From the NCBI RefSeq assembly GCF_001886715.1, contig NZ_CP018082.1:5146001-5210000 (forward strand): a stretch of 64,000 nt of DNA, written 5' to 3'. A program made the translations under genes and the position numbers. This document shows, one piece after another, positions 17,915-26,954 of the stretch. Every line of letters begins with the position of its first letter. The first letter of the stretch is position 1. This DNA is from Nocardia mangyaensis (GTDB taxonomy: Bacteria; Actinomycetota; Actinomycetes; Mycobacteriales; Mycobacteriaceae). Below the pieces are notes generated by a model, which saw only the letters and a program-made list of their open reading frames with translations, had not been told where the DNA came from and did not search any database.

Positions 17915-18036
17915 AGTCGGCGGTGGACCGTGGCCACCTCGGCCGCCGCGGAGTGGTCGGATACCACACCGACGTCTGATTCCCTGCCATACCAGAGGGT
18001 TACCGGCATCGAGAATTCCGCCGATAGCGTCGAGTC

Positions 18037-19083
18037 ATGACCACATCTGACCTGGCCCCCGGATCATCTCGACGGGTGTCGCAGCGTGGCGCCGAGGGTG
18101 ACTACGCCCGTCTGCTACGCCGGATCTCCGACGCCGGGCTGATGACGCGGCGTCCCGTCTACTATGCCGCCCGGCTCGGACTCGTCGGGCTCGCGTTCGT
18201 AGCGGGCTGGGCGGCGTTCGTGCTCCTCGGTGATTCGTGGTGGACGCTGCTGGTCGCGGCGTTCATGGCGGTGACCTTCGCACAGATCGCGCTGGTCATG
18301 CACGATGTCGCGCACCGTCAAGTGTTCCGGTTGCGGCAGCCGACGGAGCTGGTGGGGCGAATCGTCGGCAACGCCGGCATCGGCCTCGGCTACGGCTGGT
18401 GGCAGGACAAGCACACCCGCCACCACGCCAATCCGAACCACGAGGAACTCGATCCCGATGTCGCGCCCGACGTTCTGGTCTGGTCCCAGCGGCAGGCACG
18501 GTCCAGCCGAGGTCTACCGCGCCTCATCGGCCGGGCGCAGGCGTTCCTGTTCTTCCCCCTGCTGTTGCTGGAGGGTCTCAACCTCCACGTGGCAGGCGTT
18601 CGCGCGCTCCGAAATCGGTCGGTCAAACACCGCGGATGGGAGGGCGCCCTGCTGTTGGGTCACTTCGCCCTCTACCTGACCGCGCTGTTCGCGGTACTGC
18701 CCGCCGACAAGGCGCTGGCGTTCTTCGCCGTCCACCAGGGCCTCTTCGGCCTCTACATGGGCTGCATCTTCGCCCCGAACCACAAGGGCATGCCGACCTT
18801 GACCGGCAACGACCGCCCCGACTACCTGCGACGCCAGGTACTGACCTCCCGCAACGTGCGCGGTGGCGCGCTGACCGGTCTCGCCCTGGGCGGCCTCAAC
18901 TATCAGATCGAACACCATCTGTTCCCGAGCATGCCGACCCCGAACCTGCGCCACGCCCAAATGATCGTCCGCGACTACTGCACCGAAATCGGCGTGCCCT
19001 ACCACGAAACCGGGCTGATCGCCTCGTACCGAGAGGCACTCAGGCACCTGCACAACGTCGGCGCCCCGCTCCGCAACCCCTGA
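18037..19083 (+). CDS. membrane fatty acid desaturase
   Basis: Di-iron acyl desaturase of 348 residues. The three histidine boxes are visible: HDVAH (residues 89-93), HTRHH (126-130) and QIEHH close to residue 290. The Q in place of the first His of box 3 is typical of front-end/omega desaturases of the DesA3/Delta6 type. Hydrophobic pairs (YYAARLGLVGLAFVAGWAA; AFLFFPLLLLEGLN; LLLGHFALYLTALFAVLP) anchor it in the membrane. It would insert a double bond into membrane or mycolate-precursor acyl chains using reduced ferredoxin or a reductase not encoded nearby. ATG start; convergent with nrdE across a strong terminator. Confidence 0.9.
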   Translation: MTTSDLAPGSSRRVSQRGAEGDYARLLRRISDAGLMTRRPVYYAARLGLVGLAFVAGWAAFVLLGDSWWTLLVAAFMAVTFAQIALVMHDVAHRQVFRLRQPTELVGRIVGNAGIGLGYGWWQDKHTRHHANPNHEELDPDVAPDVLVWSQRQARSSRGLPRLIGRAQAFLFFPLLLLEGLNLHVAGVRALRNRSVKHRGWEGALLLGHFALYLTALFAVLPADKALAFFAVHQGLFGLYMGCIFAPNHKGMPTLTGNDRPDYLRRQVLTSRNVRGGALTGLALGGLNYQIEHHLFPSMPTPNLRHAQMIVRDYCTEIGVPYHETGLIASYREALRHLHNVGAPLRNP

Positions 19084-19089
19084 TCGGCA

Positions 19090-19132
19090 GACGGACGCGG
19101 GCGGCCCCGATTCGAGGCCGCCCGCGTCCGTC
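19090..19132. terminator. 17-bp perfect hairpin between desaturase and nrdE
   Basis: GACGGACGCGGGCGGCC (19090-19106) pairs perfectly with GGCCGCCCGCGTCCGTC (19116-19132), 9-nt loop. It separates two convergent genes and probably works in both directions. Confidence 0.8.
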
Positions 19133-19138
19133 AAACGC

Positions 19139-22100
19139 TTACAACATGCAGCTGACGCAGCCCTCCACCTCGGTCCCTTCGAGAGCCATCTGTCGCAGGC
19201 GGATGTAGTAGAGCGTCTTGATGCCCTTGCGCCACGCGTAGATCTGGGCCTTGTTGAGGTCGCGAGTGGAGGCGGTGTCCTTGAAGAACAAGGTCAGCGA
19301 CAAACCCTGGTCGACGTGCTGGGTGGCCGCCGCGTAGGTGTCGATGATCTTCTCGTAGCCGATTTCGTAGGCGTCGTCGTAGTACTCGAGGTTGTCGTTG
19401 TCGAGGTAGGGGGCCGGGTAGTAGACGCGGCCGATCTTGCCTTCCTTGCGGATCTCGATCTTCGACGCCACCGGGTGGATCGAGCTGGTGGAGTGGTTGA
19501 TGTAGGAGATCGAACCGGTCGGCGGGACGGCCTGCAGGTTCTGGTTGTAGATGCCGTACTCCCGGACCGACGCCTCGAGCACGCGCCAATCGTCCTGGGT
19601 GGGGATGTGCACGCCCGCGTCGGCGAACAGCTGGGCGACCCTGGCGGTCTTGGGTTCCCACACTTGATCGGTGTACTTGTCGAAGTACTCGCCGGAGGCA
19701 TACTTGGAGTCGGCGAAGCCACCGAAGGCGCTGCCGCGCTCCTTGGCGATCAGGTTCGAGGCCCGGATCGCGTGGTAGACCACGGTGTAGAAGTAGATGT
19801 TGGTGAAGTCAACACCCTCTTCGGAGCCGTAGTGGACCCGCTCCCGCGCCAGGTAGCCGTGCAGATTCATCTGCCCGAGGCCGATGGCGTGGGACTCGTT
19901 GTTGCCCTGCTCGATCGAGGGCACCGAGTAGATGTGGGTCTGGTCCGAGACCGCGGTCAGCGCACGGATCGAGGTCTCGATGGTCTGACCGAAGTCCGGC
20001 GAATCCATCGCCTTGGCGATGTTGAGCGAACCCAGGTTGCACGAGATGTCCTTGCCGACCTTGGAGTAGGACAGATCGTCGTTGAACTCCGAGGGGGTCG
20101 AGACCTGCAGGATCTCCGAGCACAGGTTCGAGTGGGTGATCTTGCCTGCGATGGGATTAGCTCTGTTGACCGTATCTTCGAACATGATGTAGGGGTAGCC
20201 CGACTCGAACTGCAGCTCGGCGATGGTCTGGAAGAACTCACGCGCCTTGATCTTGGACTTGCGGATGCGCTTGTCGTCGACCATCTCGTAGTACTTCTCG
20301 GTGACGTCGATATCGGCGAACGGCTTGCCGTAGATGCGCTCGACGTCGTACGGCGAGAACAGGTACATGTCCTCGTTCTTCTTCGCCAGCTCGAAGGTGA
20401 TGTCGGGGATCACCACACCCAGCGACAGCGTCTTGATCCGGATCTTCTCGTCCGCGTTCTCGCGCTTGGTGTCGAGGAAGCGGTAGATGTCGGGGTGGTG
20501 CGCGTGCAGGTACACCGCACCGGCGCCTTGACGCGCACCCAACTGGTTGGCGTAGGAGAAGGAGTCCTCGAGCAGCTTCATGATCGGGATGACACCCGAG
20601 CTCTGGTTCTCGATCTTCTTGATCGGCGCGCCGTGCTCACGAATGTTGCTCAGCAGCAACGCGACACCGCCGCCACGCTTGGACAGCTGCAGCGCGGAGT
20701 TGATCGAGCGCCCGATCGACTCCATGTTGTCCTCGATGCGCAACAGGAAGCAATTGTGCACAACCGTGCCGCGGATCGAATAGGTGTGTGTGCCCTCGAC
20801 ATGGAGGTTGTACACCTTCTCCGGCGCTTCGGTCGTGCACGTGATCGCACGAACACCGTAGACATGGCGACCGTGCACAACCTGGTAGGTCGCGCGCTTC
20901 GTACCCTTACGCCCGACGTAATTGTGCAGGTTCTTACCGATGTCGAAGATGAATTCTTCGTTGTTGCCGGGGAGACCTGGGATGAAGACCTGACCGGTCG
21001 TGTTGCCCGCTTGATTGACGTACTGGCGAACGGTCGACACGATGCTCAGGCGGCGCAGCATCAGCTGCACCTGGTCGATGAGTTCAGGATTGACCAGGTC
21101 GAGCACCATCCCACCGGTGGTGCTGCAGCCGTCCCCACGGAACAACCCGGCGAGCAGCCCGCGCTGGAAGTCCTCGTTCGCGGTCAGAACATCGTGGTTG
21201 AGCCGCTTTTCCCCGTAGCCGGTTCCTGCCAGGGACATCAGCAGCGACGCAACGACCTTGCTGTTGCACACCATCTTCGTCGAGTGATCCGAGTGATTGG
21301 TGTGCAGGGAAAGATCCGCGCCGAACACCTGCTTGAATGCCATACCGAGCTCGACGTGATATTCGGCCTCGTGTGCTCCGAGCGTGAAGTGGACGCCGTT
21401 CGGCTGAACGCCCTCGACGCCCGACCGTTTGGACACATACCCCTCGGCGACATACCAACCGAGAACCAAACCCAGTTCGTAGGACTCCTCGACGTAACGG
21501 TTGACCGAGACGAAGCGCTGGCTGTGCCGCTGCTTGTTGCGATGCTTGGCATCGACATTCACCTTGCGGATCGCGCCATCGACCTCTTCGTAGACGCCTG
21601 CGCCGACATACTCCATGAGGTCGAACGTGCGCCGGTCGCGCTCACCGAGCGGTGCGGTGGTCACGACGAAGTCGGACGGTTGCACGTCCTTGGCGGCCAA
21701 CCACACAAAGCCGTTGAACGGGTCTGCCCCGTCACCGTCGATCAACGTTTCGACATCCCTCGACGTCCACACCAGGATCGGATGCTCGGGCGTACAGCGA
21801 ATCGGCTCTTTGTGACCGAAGTGCGAAATCGACACCAGCGCTTCGGTATTCGGATTCTCGATCATAGCTTCCACCACACGGTAAGACCCGTCGTGCGAAA
21901 GTACCTTGTCACCCGGCAGCAACGTCTCGATAGCCCGCTGGCCGTCGATCGTGTCCACGGGAGTACCTGCGGGGAAGCACGACACCGGCTCGCCGCGCTG
22001 CTTCTTGCCGGAGTTGAGGAAGGTGGGGGTGGCGGGCTGGAAACGGCCGTCGATGATCTCGTCGACCAGCTTGCCCGCGAGCACCTCGTCGCCCGCGGCG

Positions 22101-22552
22101 AGGGTGAGCGCGACCATGCAGACGCGATCCTCGAAGCGCTCCAGGTAGCGCTTGCCGTCGAAGGTCTTGAGCGTGTAAGAGGTGTAGTACTTGAACGCGC
22201 CGAGGAAGGTGGGGAACCGGAACTTCTTGGCGTAGGCCTGCTGGAACAGCTGCTTGACGAAGGCGCGATCGTACTGATCGAGCACCTCGGTCTCGTAGTA
22301 GTTCTCCTTGACCAGGTAGTCCAGCTTCTCGTCCAGGTTGTGGAAGAAGACGGTGTTCTGGTTGACGTGCTGCAGGAAGTACTGGTGCGCGGCCTCGCGG
22401 TCCTTGTCGAACTGGATCTCGCCGTCGGGGCCGTACAGGTTCAGCATCGCGTTGAGAGCGTGGTAGTCCAGAACCTCGCCCGCGTCGGCACGCGTGGCGG
22501 CCTGCTCTAGACGGGCTGACTTGCCTGCCGGTGCTGTGGTTGCTGTTGCCAA
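19139..22552 (-). CDS. nrdE: ribonucleotide reductase class Ib, alpha subunit, with intein
   Basis: Catalytic subunit of class Ib ribonucleotide reductase; 1137 codons, of which 409 are an intein, leaving a mature enzyme of 728 residues, normal for NrdE. The N-terminal extein (residues 1-191) includes [11 protein letters not shown] and [16 protein letters not shown]. The C-terminal extein starts [16 protein letters not shown], whose Cys corresponds to the N-terminal redox cysteine of the active site. Later come NLCSEILQ (radical-site Cys region), [28 protein letters not shown], and the C-terminal relay [10 protein letters not shown] that accepts electrons from NrdH. The start is a TTG at 22552, overlapping the end of nrdI by 46 nt. 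The enzyme works with NrdF. Confidence 0.96.
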   Translation of the reverse strand: MATATTAPAGKSARLEQAATRADAGEVLDYHALNAMLNLYGPDGEIQFDKDREAAHQYFLQHVNQNTVFFHNLDEKLDYLVKENYYETEVLDQYDRAFVKQLFQQAYAKKFRFPTFLGAFKYYTSYTLKTFDGKRYLERFEDRVCMVALTLAAGDEVLAGKLVDEIIDGRFQPATPTFLNSGKKQRGEPVSCFPAGTPVDTIDGQRAIETLLPGDKVLSHDGSYRVVEAMIENPNTEALVSISHFGHKEPIRCTPEHPILVWTSRDVETLIDGDGADPFNGFVWLAAKDVQPSDFVVTTAPLGERDRRTFDLMEYVGAGVYEEVDGAIRKVNVDAKHRNKQRHSQRFVSVNRYVEESYELGLVLGWYVAEGYVSKRSGVEGVQPNGVHFTLGAHEAEYHVELGMAFKQVFGADLSLHTNHSDHSTKMVCNSKVVASLLMSLAGTGYGEKRLNHDVLTANEDFQRGLLAGLFRGDGCSTTGGMVLDLVNPELIDQVQLMLRRLSIVSTVRQYVNQAGNTTGQVFIPGLPGNNEEFIFDIGKNLHNYVGRKGTKRATYQVVHGRHVYGVRAITCTTEAPEKVYNLHVEGTHTYSIRGTVVHNCFLLRIEDNMESIGRSINSALQLSKRGGGVALLLSNIREHGAPIKKIENQSSGVIPIMKLLEDSFSYANQLGARQGAGAVYLHAHHPDIYRFLDTKRENADEKIRIKTLSLGVVIPDITFELAKKNEDMYLFSPYDVERIYGKPFADIDVTEKYYEMVDDKRIRKSKIKAREFFQTIAELQFESGYPYIMFEDTVNRANPIAGKITHSNLCSEILQVSTPSEFNDDLSYSKVGKDISCNLGSLNIAKAMDSPDFGQTIETSIRALTAVSDQTHIYSVPSIEQGNNESHAIGLGQMNLHGYLARERVHYGSEEGVDFTNIYFYTVVYHAIRASNLIAKERGSAFGGFADSKYASGEYFDKYTDQVWEPKTARVAQLFADAGVHIPTQDDWRVLEASVREYGIYNQNLQAVPPTGSISYINHSTSSIHPVASKIEIRKEGKIGRVYYPAPYLDNDNLEYYDDAYEIGYEKIIDTYAAATQHVDQGLSLTLFFKDTASTRDLNKAQIYAWRKGIKTLYYIRLRQMALEGTEVEGCVSCML
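20753..21979 (-). other. intein with LAGLIDADG homing endonuclease in nrdE
   Basis: A 409-residue in-frame insertion, residues 192-600 of the precursor. Splicing motifs: first residue Cys in [13 protein letters not shown] (block A), [10 protein letters not shown] with the TxxH of block [14 protein letters not shown] (block F), and VVHN as the last residues (His-Asn) followed by extein Cys. Between them are two LAGLIDADG motifs, [13 protein letters not shown] and [13 protein letters not shown], so it is a full-length intein with a DOD endonuclease whose acidic residues (E, D) look intact. Removing it joins EPVS to CFLLRIEDN, the uninterrupted NrdE sequence. Insertion immediately before a catalytic cysteine makes activity depend on splicing. 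Confidence 0.95.
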
Positions 22553-22977
22553 AACAATCCCAATCCCTCTCGGACGCGCGCGACGTCCTCAGCGGTTCCC
22601 ATGAGTTCGAAGCGATACAGGTACGGCACCCCGCTCTTGCGCGAGATGATGTCGCCTGCGGCGCAATAGGTATCGCCGAAGTTCGTGTTTCCGGCCGCGA
22701 TCACCCCGCGCAGCAGGGCGCGGTTGTGCGGGTCGTTGAGGAACTTGGCGACCTGCCGCGGTACGAGGTCCTTGTCGGACCGTTGTCCACCCATCACGTG
22801 CCGACCACCCCCGTAGGTGGGGGTGATCAGCACGTAGGGTTCGTCGACGCGCAGCGATTCAGCGGTGTGCAGTGGTAGTCGAGTGGCCGGGAGACCCAGC
22901 TTCTCGACGAAACGATGAGTGTTCTCCGAAGCGCTGGAGAAGTAGACCAGCCCGCCCGGAGTCGTCCGCTCGGGCAT
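22507..22977 (-). CDS. nrdI: NrdI flavodoxin-like maturation protein
   Basis: NrdI, 156 residues, the FMN protein that supplies oxidant for assembly of the Mn-tyrosyl radical cofactor of NrdF. Signature segments are [18 protein letters not shown] (phosphate/FMN loop), [10 protein letters not shown], and [20 protein letters not shown]. The ATG at 22977 has a strong GAAGGAGG site. It sits between nrdH (24-nt gap) and nrdE (46-nt overlap), the standard nrdHIE order. Confidence 0.95.
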   Translation of the reverse strand: MPERTTPGGLVYFSSASENTHRFVEKLGLPATRLPLHTAESLRVDEPYVLITPTYGGGRHVMGGQRSDKDLVPRQVAKFLNDPHNRALLRGVIAAGNTNFGDTYCAAGDIISRKSGVPYLYRFELMGTAEDVARVREGLGLFWQQQPQHRQASQPV

Positions 22978-23001
22978 GGGAGCCTCCTTCGGCGCGAAGT
23001 C

Positions 23002-23235
23002 CTAAGCGGCCGCGACGGCGAGCGACTTGATGCGGTCGGGACGGAAGCCCGACCAGTGATCCTCGCCCGCGACGACGACCGGAGCCTGCAGGTAGCCGAG
23101 CGCCATGACGTAATCGCGCGCCTCGGCGTTCTCGGAGATGTCGATGATCTCGTAGTCCACCCCGACCTTGTCGAGCGCCTTGTAGGTGGCATTGCACTGG
23201 ACGCAAGCGGGCTTGGTGTACACGGTGATGGTCAT
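23002..23235 (-). CDS. nrdH: NrdH glutaredoxin-like electron donor
   Basis: NrdH redoxin, 77 residues: MTITVYTKPACVQCNATYKA with the C-V-Q-C redox pair. It has glutaredoxin-like sequence but is reduced by thioredoxin reductase, and passes electrons to the C-terminal cysteines of NrdE. The C-terminal SGFRPDRIKSLA is the conserved W-S-G-F-R-P-D motif of NrdH. The ATG has GGAGAGGGAG upstream. First gene of nrdHIE; its transcript has a leader of roughly 240 nt from the NrdR-box region. Confidence 0.96.
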   Translation of the reverse strand: MTITVYTKPACVQCNATYKALDKVGVDYEIIDISENAEARDYVMALGYLQAPVVVAGEDHWSGFRPDRIKSLAVAAA

Positions 23236-23476
23236 CTAGGTTCTCCCTCTCCTGAGCCTGTTCGCGGCGTTCGCGAGCCCTCCGTGGTGACGCAGGCTTC
23301 CGCCTCCGGCCTCCGAGCTCACACCGCAGTGCCTGATCCACAGCCTGTGATCCGTATGCAAGTGCACGAACGGTGATGCTGCGCAAACTCCTGGATCTGG
23401 CGAAGAAAGCCCTGCTCGTAACCCCTTCCCTTGGGCCCGATCAGTGGTGGCTTCACACCGTGTTCCAGTACCGAAG

Positions 23477-23524
23477 ACACTACACCTAGTGTCCGACAGA
23501 TGTGAACAACACAAGGTGTTGCGA
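23477..23524 (-). promoter_or_regulatory. pair of NrdR boxes upstream of nrdHIE
   Basis: Box 1 is ACACTACACCTAGTGT (23477-23492), a nearly perfect palindrome; box 2 is ACACAAGGTGTTGCGA (23509-23524). Both keep the C-w-A and T-w-G positions of the NrdR consensus, and the starts are 32 bp apart, exactly as at nrdF. They lie about 240 bp upstream of nrdH, so the start of transcription must be distant from the coding region. The stretch 23236-23476 between them and nrdH holds no gene I can support. Confidence 0.8.
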
Positions 23525-23647
23525 GTCGCACAGATGTAATTCCGACGTCGTAAGTCCCAGTACACCCGATCGGCAAGCAGGCGAAACAGTGTCCCAGATC
23601 ACGATTTCGCATCCCGGCGAGTCTTCAGCAAACTCCTCGGACACGCG

Positions 23648-23687
23648 AAAGGGGCGTCGCGTCCCTACCGGATGCGACGCCCCTTTT
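23648..23687. terminator. hairpin after the FMN reductase gene
   Basis: AAAGGGGCGTCGC (23648-23660) pairs with GCGACGCCCCTTT (23674-23686), followed on the plus strand by a T. On the minus strand it lies 17 nt after the stop of the FMN reductase gene and would insulate the nrdHIE promoter from read-through. Confidence 0.75.
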
Positions 23688-23703
23688 GGAGCCGAACGAC
23701 AGC

Positions 23704-24273
23704 TTACGCGTTCACCCGCGCGCTCTCGACGGCGGCGACGAGCTGATGCACGGTCGCACCGAGCTGAGTCAGCGCCTCGGCGTCCTGGGCGGGGTGGGTC
23801 TGACCGAAGCGCTCGCCGATGGTGGCGAACTGCGCGGTGGCGGCCTCGACGACGACGCCACCGGCGATGCCGACCGACTTGACGGTGTCGCCGTGCGCCC
23901 ACGCGGCGGCGTTCGGGCTGATCGACGCACTCACCACGGCGACCGGCTTACCCTTGATCGCACCGGTGCCATAGGGACGCGAAGCCCAGTCGATGACGTT
24001 CTTGAGCACGGCAGGCAGGGTGCCGTTGTACTCGGGAGTGAGCAGCAGGACCGCGTCGGCCGCGGCGACAGCGGCGCGCAGCGACTCGGCCTGCGCGGGC
24101 ACCGAACCCGCGACGTCGAGGTCCTCGTTGTAGAACGGGATCTCGGCGAGACCCTCGTAGATGCTGATGTCGACGCCGTCGGGCGCGGTCTGCACCGCGG
24201 CCTCGGCCAGCTGCCGATTGATCGAGCCCGCGCGCAGGCTTCCGACGAGAGTGAGGATGCGGGTCTCGCTCAT
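23704..24273 (-). CDS. NAD(P)H-dependent FMN reductase-like flavoprotein
   Basis: Flavodoxin-fold NADPH-dependent FMN reductase/quinone reductase family, 189 residues. LVGSLRAGSINRQLAEAA is the FMN phosphate loop; LLLTPEYNGTLPAVLKNVID is the conserved flavin-binding loop with P-E-Y-N; KPVAVVSAS follows. Members reduce quinones, azo dyes or flavins with NAD(P)H in the cytoplasm. The ATG at 24273 has CAGGAG upstream; an extension to 24315 runs into the operator region. It is divergent from a TetR regulator across a palindrome, suggesting induction by electrophiles or quinones (inferred). Confidence 0.88.
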   Translation of the reverse strand: MSETRILTLVGSLRAGSINRQLAEAAVQTAPDGVDISIYEGLAEIPFYNEDLDVAGSVPAQAESLRAAVAAADAVLLLTPEYNGTLPAVLKNVIDWASRPYGTGAIKGKPVAVVSASISPNAAAWAHGDTVKSVGIAGGVVVEAATAQFATIGERFGQTHPAQDAEALTQLGATVHQLVAAVESARVNA

Positions 24274-24323
24274 GACAACTCCTGGTGTACTCAATGGACT
24301 GTTGCAAAGTTTCATCCGACAAT

Positions 24324-24343
24324 AACCGGACCCCGGTCCGATT
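24324..24343. promoter_or_regulatory. palindrome between FMN reductase and TetR genes
   Basis: CGGACC-CC-GGTCCG (24327-24340) is a perfect inverted repeat, extended by flanking AA/TT pairs to about 20 bp. It sits in the 88-bp divergent intergenic region and is the likely operator of the adjacent TetR protein. Confidence 0.6.
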
Positions 24344-24361
24344 ACTTCCCGCGGAGGACGT

Positions 24362-25021
24362 GTGAGCGGCGTGAGCTACACCACACCCAGGTCCGACGAA
24401 CCGCCCATGCTGCGGATCGGACCACCGACGCCCGGCAGTGCCGAACCCGTCGAGCGCGCCGATGCCGCGCGCAATCGCGCGCTGCTGCTCGACGCGGCCC
24501 AGCAGTTGGTGCGTGAGCACGGTGTCGCCGGGCTGACGATGGACGCGCTCGCCAAACGCGCGGGCGTGGGCAAGGGCACCGTCTTCCGCCGGTTCGGCAA
24601 CCGCACCGGGCTCATGCTCGCTCTGCTCGACCACTCCGAGCAGAAGTTCCAGGCGGCGTTCATGTTCGGGCCAGGTCCGATGGGTCCCGATGCGAGCCCG
24701 GTCGAGCGATTGATCGCCTTCGGGCGGACCCGGCTGCTCGACATCGAGGTCGAGGGGGACTTACACCGGGCCGCCGAGGAGAACGGCGGCCGTTTCGGCG
24801 ACGGACCATATTCACTGCACCGGGCGCACGTGGTGTTGTTGTTGCGCGAGGCGGGCGTGGCCGGCGAGTTGCCGCTGGTCGCCGACACCCTGCTGGCGAC
24901 CCTGTCGGCAGCGTTGATCACCCACCAGCTCGCGGTGAGCGGCTACACCCGCGCGCAGATCGGCGACAACTGGGAATGGCTTGTTCGCCGAGTCGTTTCC
25001 GGTGCCGCGCACGTAGAGTGA
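24362..25021 (+). CDS. TetR family regulator, divergent from FMN reductase
   Basis: TetR regulator of 219 residues starting at a GTG after GGAGG. An N-terminal disordered stretch (about 40 residues) precedes the helix-turn-helix ALLLDAAQQLVREHG ... LTMDALAKRAGVGKGTVFRRF. The C-terminal domain resembles regulators of flavoprotein or quinone reductase genes. Its place opposite the FMN reductase with a perfect palindrome between them supports control of that gene and itself. It ends 6 nt before the nadE start. Confidence 0.86.
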   Translation: MSGVSYTTPRSDEPPMLRIGPPTPGSAEPVERADAARNRALLLDAAQQLVREHGVAGLTMDALAKRAGVGKGTVFRRFGNRTGLMLALLDHSEQKFQAAFMFGPGPMGPDASPVERLIAFGRTRLLDIEVEGDLHRAAEENGGRFGDGPYSLHRAHVVLLLREAGVAGELPLVADTLLATLSAALITHQLAVSGYTRAQIGDNWEWLVRRVVSGAAHVE

Positions 25022-25027
25022 GACGGC

Positions 25028-25852
25028 ATGGGGACACTGCGTGAACAGATCATCACCGAATTGGGCGTGCTGCCCGAGATAGAGCCGAAGCAGGAGGTCC
25101 GCCGCCGCGTCGACTTCCTCAAGGACTACCTGGCGACCACACCGGCCAAGGGCTTCGCGCTCGGCATCAGCGGTGGCCAGGACAGCGCGCTGGCCGGTCG
25201 GCTGTGCCAGCTCGCCGTCGAGGAGTTGCGCGCTGACGGTGTCGAGGCGAAGTTCCTCGCGGTGCGCCTGCCCTACGGCATGCAGGCCGACGAACACGAC
25301 GCGCAGATCGCGCTGAACTTCGTCGACCCCGATCGCGCGGTCGTGGTGAACGTCCGGCCCAGCGCCGACGCGGTGGCCGCCGAGGTCGCCGGCGCACTCG
25401 ATCACGAACGGTTGCGCGATTTCGTGCGCGGCAACATCAAGGCGCGCGAGCGGATGGTCGCCCAGTACGCGCTCGCCGGGCAGGAGAGCCTGCTGGTGGT
25501 CGGCACCGATCATGCCGCCGAGGCGGTGACCGGATTCTTCACCAAGTTCGGCGACGGCGGCGTCGACCTCACGCCCCTCACCGGCCTCACCAAACGGCAG
25601 GGCGCGGCGCTGCTGCAGGAACTGGGCGCGCCGTCGAGCATCTGGTCCAAGGTCCCCACCGCCGACCTCGAAGACGATCGCCCCGCCCTGGCCGACGAAG
25701 ACGCCCTGGGTCTGCGCTACAGCGAGATCGACGACTACCTCGAGGGCAAGGACGTCACCGACGAGGTCGCCTCGCGCATCGAGACGATCTTCACCAACAC
25801 CCGGCACAAGCGCACCGTGCCGGTCACCCCCCTCGACACCTGGTGGCGCTGA
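25028..25852 (+). CDS. nadE: NAD+ synthetase, ammonia-dependent
   Basis: NadE, 274 residues: converts nicotinic acid adenine dinucleotide to NAD+ with ATP and ammonia, the last step of NAD synthesis. The ATP pyrophosphatase loop SGGQDS is at residues 48-53; [22 protein letters not shown] is represented by its conserved core [11 protein letters not shown], and [15 protein letters not shown] follows. The C-terminal [14 protein letters not shown] is typical. The length matches the short, glutaminase-less type of E. coli/Bacillus. It may be co-transcribed with the TetR gene (6-nt gap). Confidence 0.95.
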   Translation: MGTLREQIITELGVLPEIEPKQEVRRRVDFLKDYLATTPAKGFALGISGGQDSALAGRLCQLAVEELRADGVEAKFLAVRLPYGMQADEHDAQIALNFVDPDRAVVVNVRPSADAVAAEVAGALDHERLRDFVRGNIKARERMVAQYALAGQESLLVVGTDHAAEAVTGFFTKFGDGGVDLTPLTGLTKRQGAALLQELGAPSSIWSKVPTADLEDDRPALADEDALGLRYSEIDDYLEGKDVTDEVASRIETIFTNTRHKRTVPVTPLDTWWR

Positions 25853-25860
25853 GCCATTGC

Positions 25861-25886
25861 ATTATGACTGACTGGTCAGTCATAAT
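25861..25886. promoter_or_regulatory. 26-bp perfect palindrome, TetR operator
   Basis: ATTATGACTGAC (25861-25872) and GTCAGTCATAAT (25875-25886) are perfect inverted arms around a TG centre. The core TGACTGACTGGTCAGTCA is a classic TetR-family operator shape. It ends 6 nt before the GTG of the downstream TetR gene, so the protein should repress its own operon very tightly. Confidence 0.85.
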
Positions 25887-25892
25887 GATGGG

Positions 25893-26450
25893 GTGAGCCC
25901 AAAGATAGTCGACAAGGCCGCGCGTCGGCAGGAGATCCTCGCCGCTGCCGTGCGGGTGTTCGCGCGCAAAGGTTTCGCGGCCGCGCGCATCGATGACGTC
26001 GCCGCCGAGGCCGGTATCGCCAAAGGCAGTGTCTACCTGTATTTCGACAGCCGCGACGCCCTGCTCGAGGCGGCGTTCGACGCGCACGCCGCCAGAGTCA
26101 CCGACACCCTCGCCGCGGCCGACGACAGCGCCGAGCCGCTGGATCGGCTCGCCACGCTGATCCGCGCCACGGTGACCATGCTCGCCGAGGACGCCGATCT
26201 GGCCCGGATCCAGCTGGATCTCTGGTCGACCCCCCTCGACATCTCGGGCGTCTATCGCGACTACCGCGCGCGCATCGGCGCCCTGCTTCGCGAGGCCGAG
26301 CTCCGGCCCGGCCTCGACCCGGACCGCACGGCCACGGTGATCATCGGCGCGATCGAGGGATGCCTGGTGCAGTGGCTGCTGGATCCGCAGATCTCGCTGC
26401 TCGAGCTCGCCGACCCGATCGTCGAGGTCTGTGTGGAGGGTCTGCGATGA
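25893..26450 (+). CDS. TetR family regulator, autoregulated operon
   Basis: TetR regulator of 185 residues, GTG start at 25893 with little room for a leader. The helix-turn-helix is AARRQEILAAAVRVFARKGF ... IDDVAAEAGIAKGSVYLYF, a strong family match. The C-terminal domain ends ISLLELADPIVEVCVEGLR. It overlaps the next gene by four bases (ATGA), so the two are translated together. The perfect palindrome directly upstream makes self-repression very likely. The inducing ligand is unknown. Confidence 0.9.
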   Translation: MSPKIVDKAARRQEILAAAVRVFARKGFAAARIDDVAAEAGIAKGSVYLYFDSRDALLEAAFDAHAARVTDTLAAADDSAEPLDRLATLIRATVTMLAEDADLARIQLDLWSTPLDISGVYRDYRARIGALLREAELRPGLDPDRTATVIIGAIEGCLVQWLLDPQISLLELADPIVEVCVEGLR

Positions 26451-26950
26451 GCGCGATTCACAACGTACTGATCGCGCCGGGCACGACCGTGCCGGACCGG
26501 GTGCTCTGCTACGGCACGGCGGTGGCGGGCGGGGTATTGGCCTGGGCACTCGCGGTCGACGAAGGGTGGCCGTGGTGGACGCTGGCCATCGTCACGGTGA
26601 TCGCCTTCGATCTGTTCGGTGGTGCTGTCGTCAACGCGACCTCGGCAGCCACCCGCAAGTTCCACGGCCCGAACCGGACGGCCCGCCATCATCTCGCCTT
26701 CGTGGCGCTCCACGTCCAGCCGTTCATCATGGCCCTGGTCGTCCCCGGTTTCACCTGGGCCACAGCGCTCGGGATCTACGTCCTCGCGCTGGCCGGTGCC
26801 GTGCTCGTGCTGCGGGTGGGGCGCCCGGCGGGGTTCGCGATCGCCGTGCTCGGCCTCACGCTGTTGCCCGCGCCCGAAGCGGTGCTGTGGTTCACGCCGG
26901 TGCTGCTGATCAAGCTGCTGCTGTCCTACCTGGAGCCGACAACCCGCTAG
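26447..26950 (+). CDS. small integral membrane protein in TetR operon
   Basis: Unrecognised membrane protein of 167 residues with about four or five helices (TAVAGGVLAWALAVDEGW; WWTLAIVTVIAFDLFGGAVV; HHLAFVALHVQPFIMALVV; ALGIYVLALAGAVLVL; then a last helix ending LLSYLEPTTR). The conserved-looking segment RKFHGPNRTARHH is rich in His and Arg between helices. The ATG overlaps the TetR stop by ATGA, so it is the presumed target of that regulator. Function unknown; possibly a transporter or permease-like protein. Confidence 0.7.
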   Translation: MSAIHNVLIAPGTTVPDRVLCYGTAVAGGVLAWALAVDEGWPWWTLAIVTVIAFDLFGGAVVNATSAATRKFHGPNRTARHHLAFVALHVQPFIMALVVPGFTWATALGIYVLALAGAVLVLRVGRPAGFAIAVLGLTLLPAPEAVLWFTPVLLIKLLLSYLEPTTR

Positions 26951-26954
26951 CAGA

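Noticed and set aside
19316..22510. A 1064-codon open frame on the plus strand across nrdE
   Set aside because: It is the antisense shadow of nrdE: Val/Leu/Asp/Glu-rich composition, no domain, while the minus strand carries an unmistakable NrdE with intein.
23319..23612. A 97-codon minus-strand ORF over the nrdHIE control region
   Set aside because: It spans both NrdR boxes; a coding function there is unlikely, and no family is recognised.
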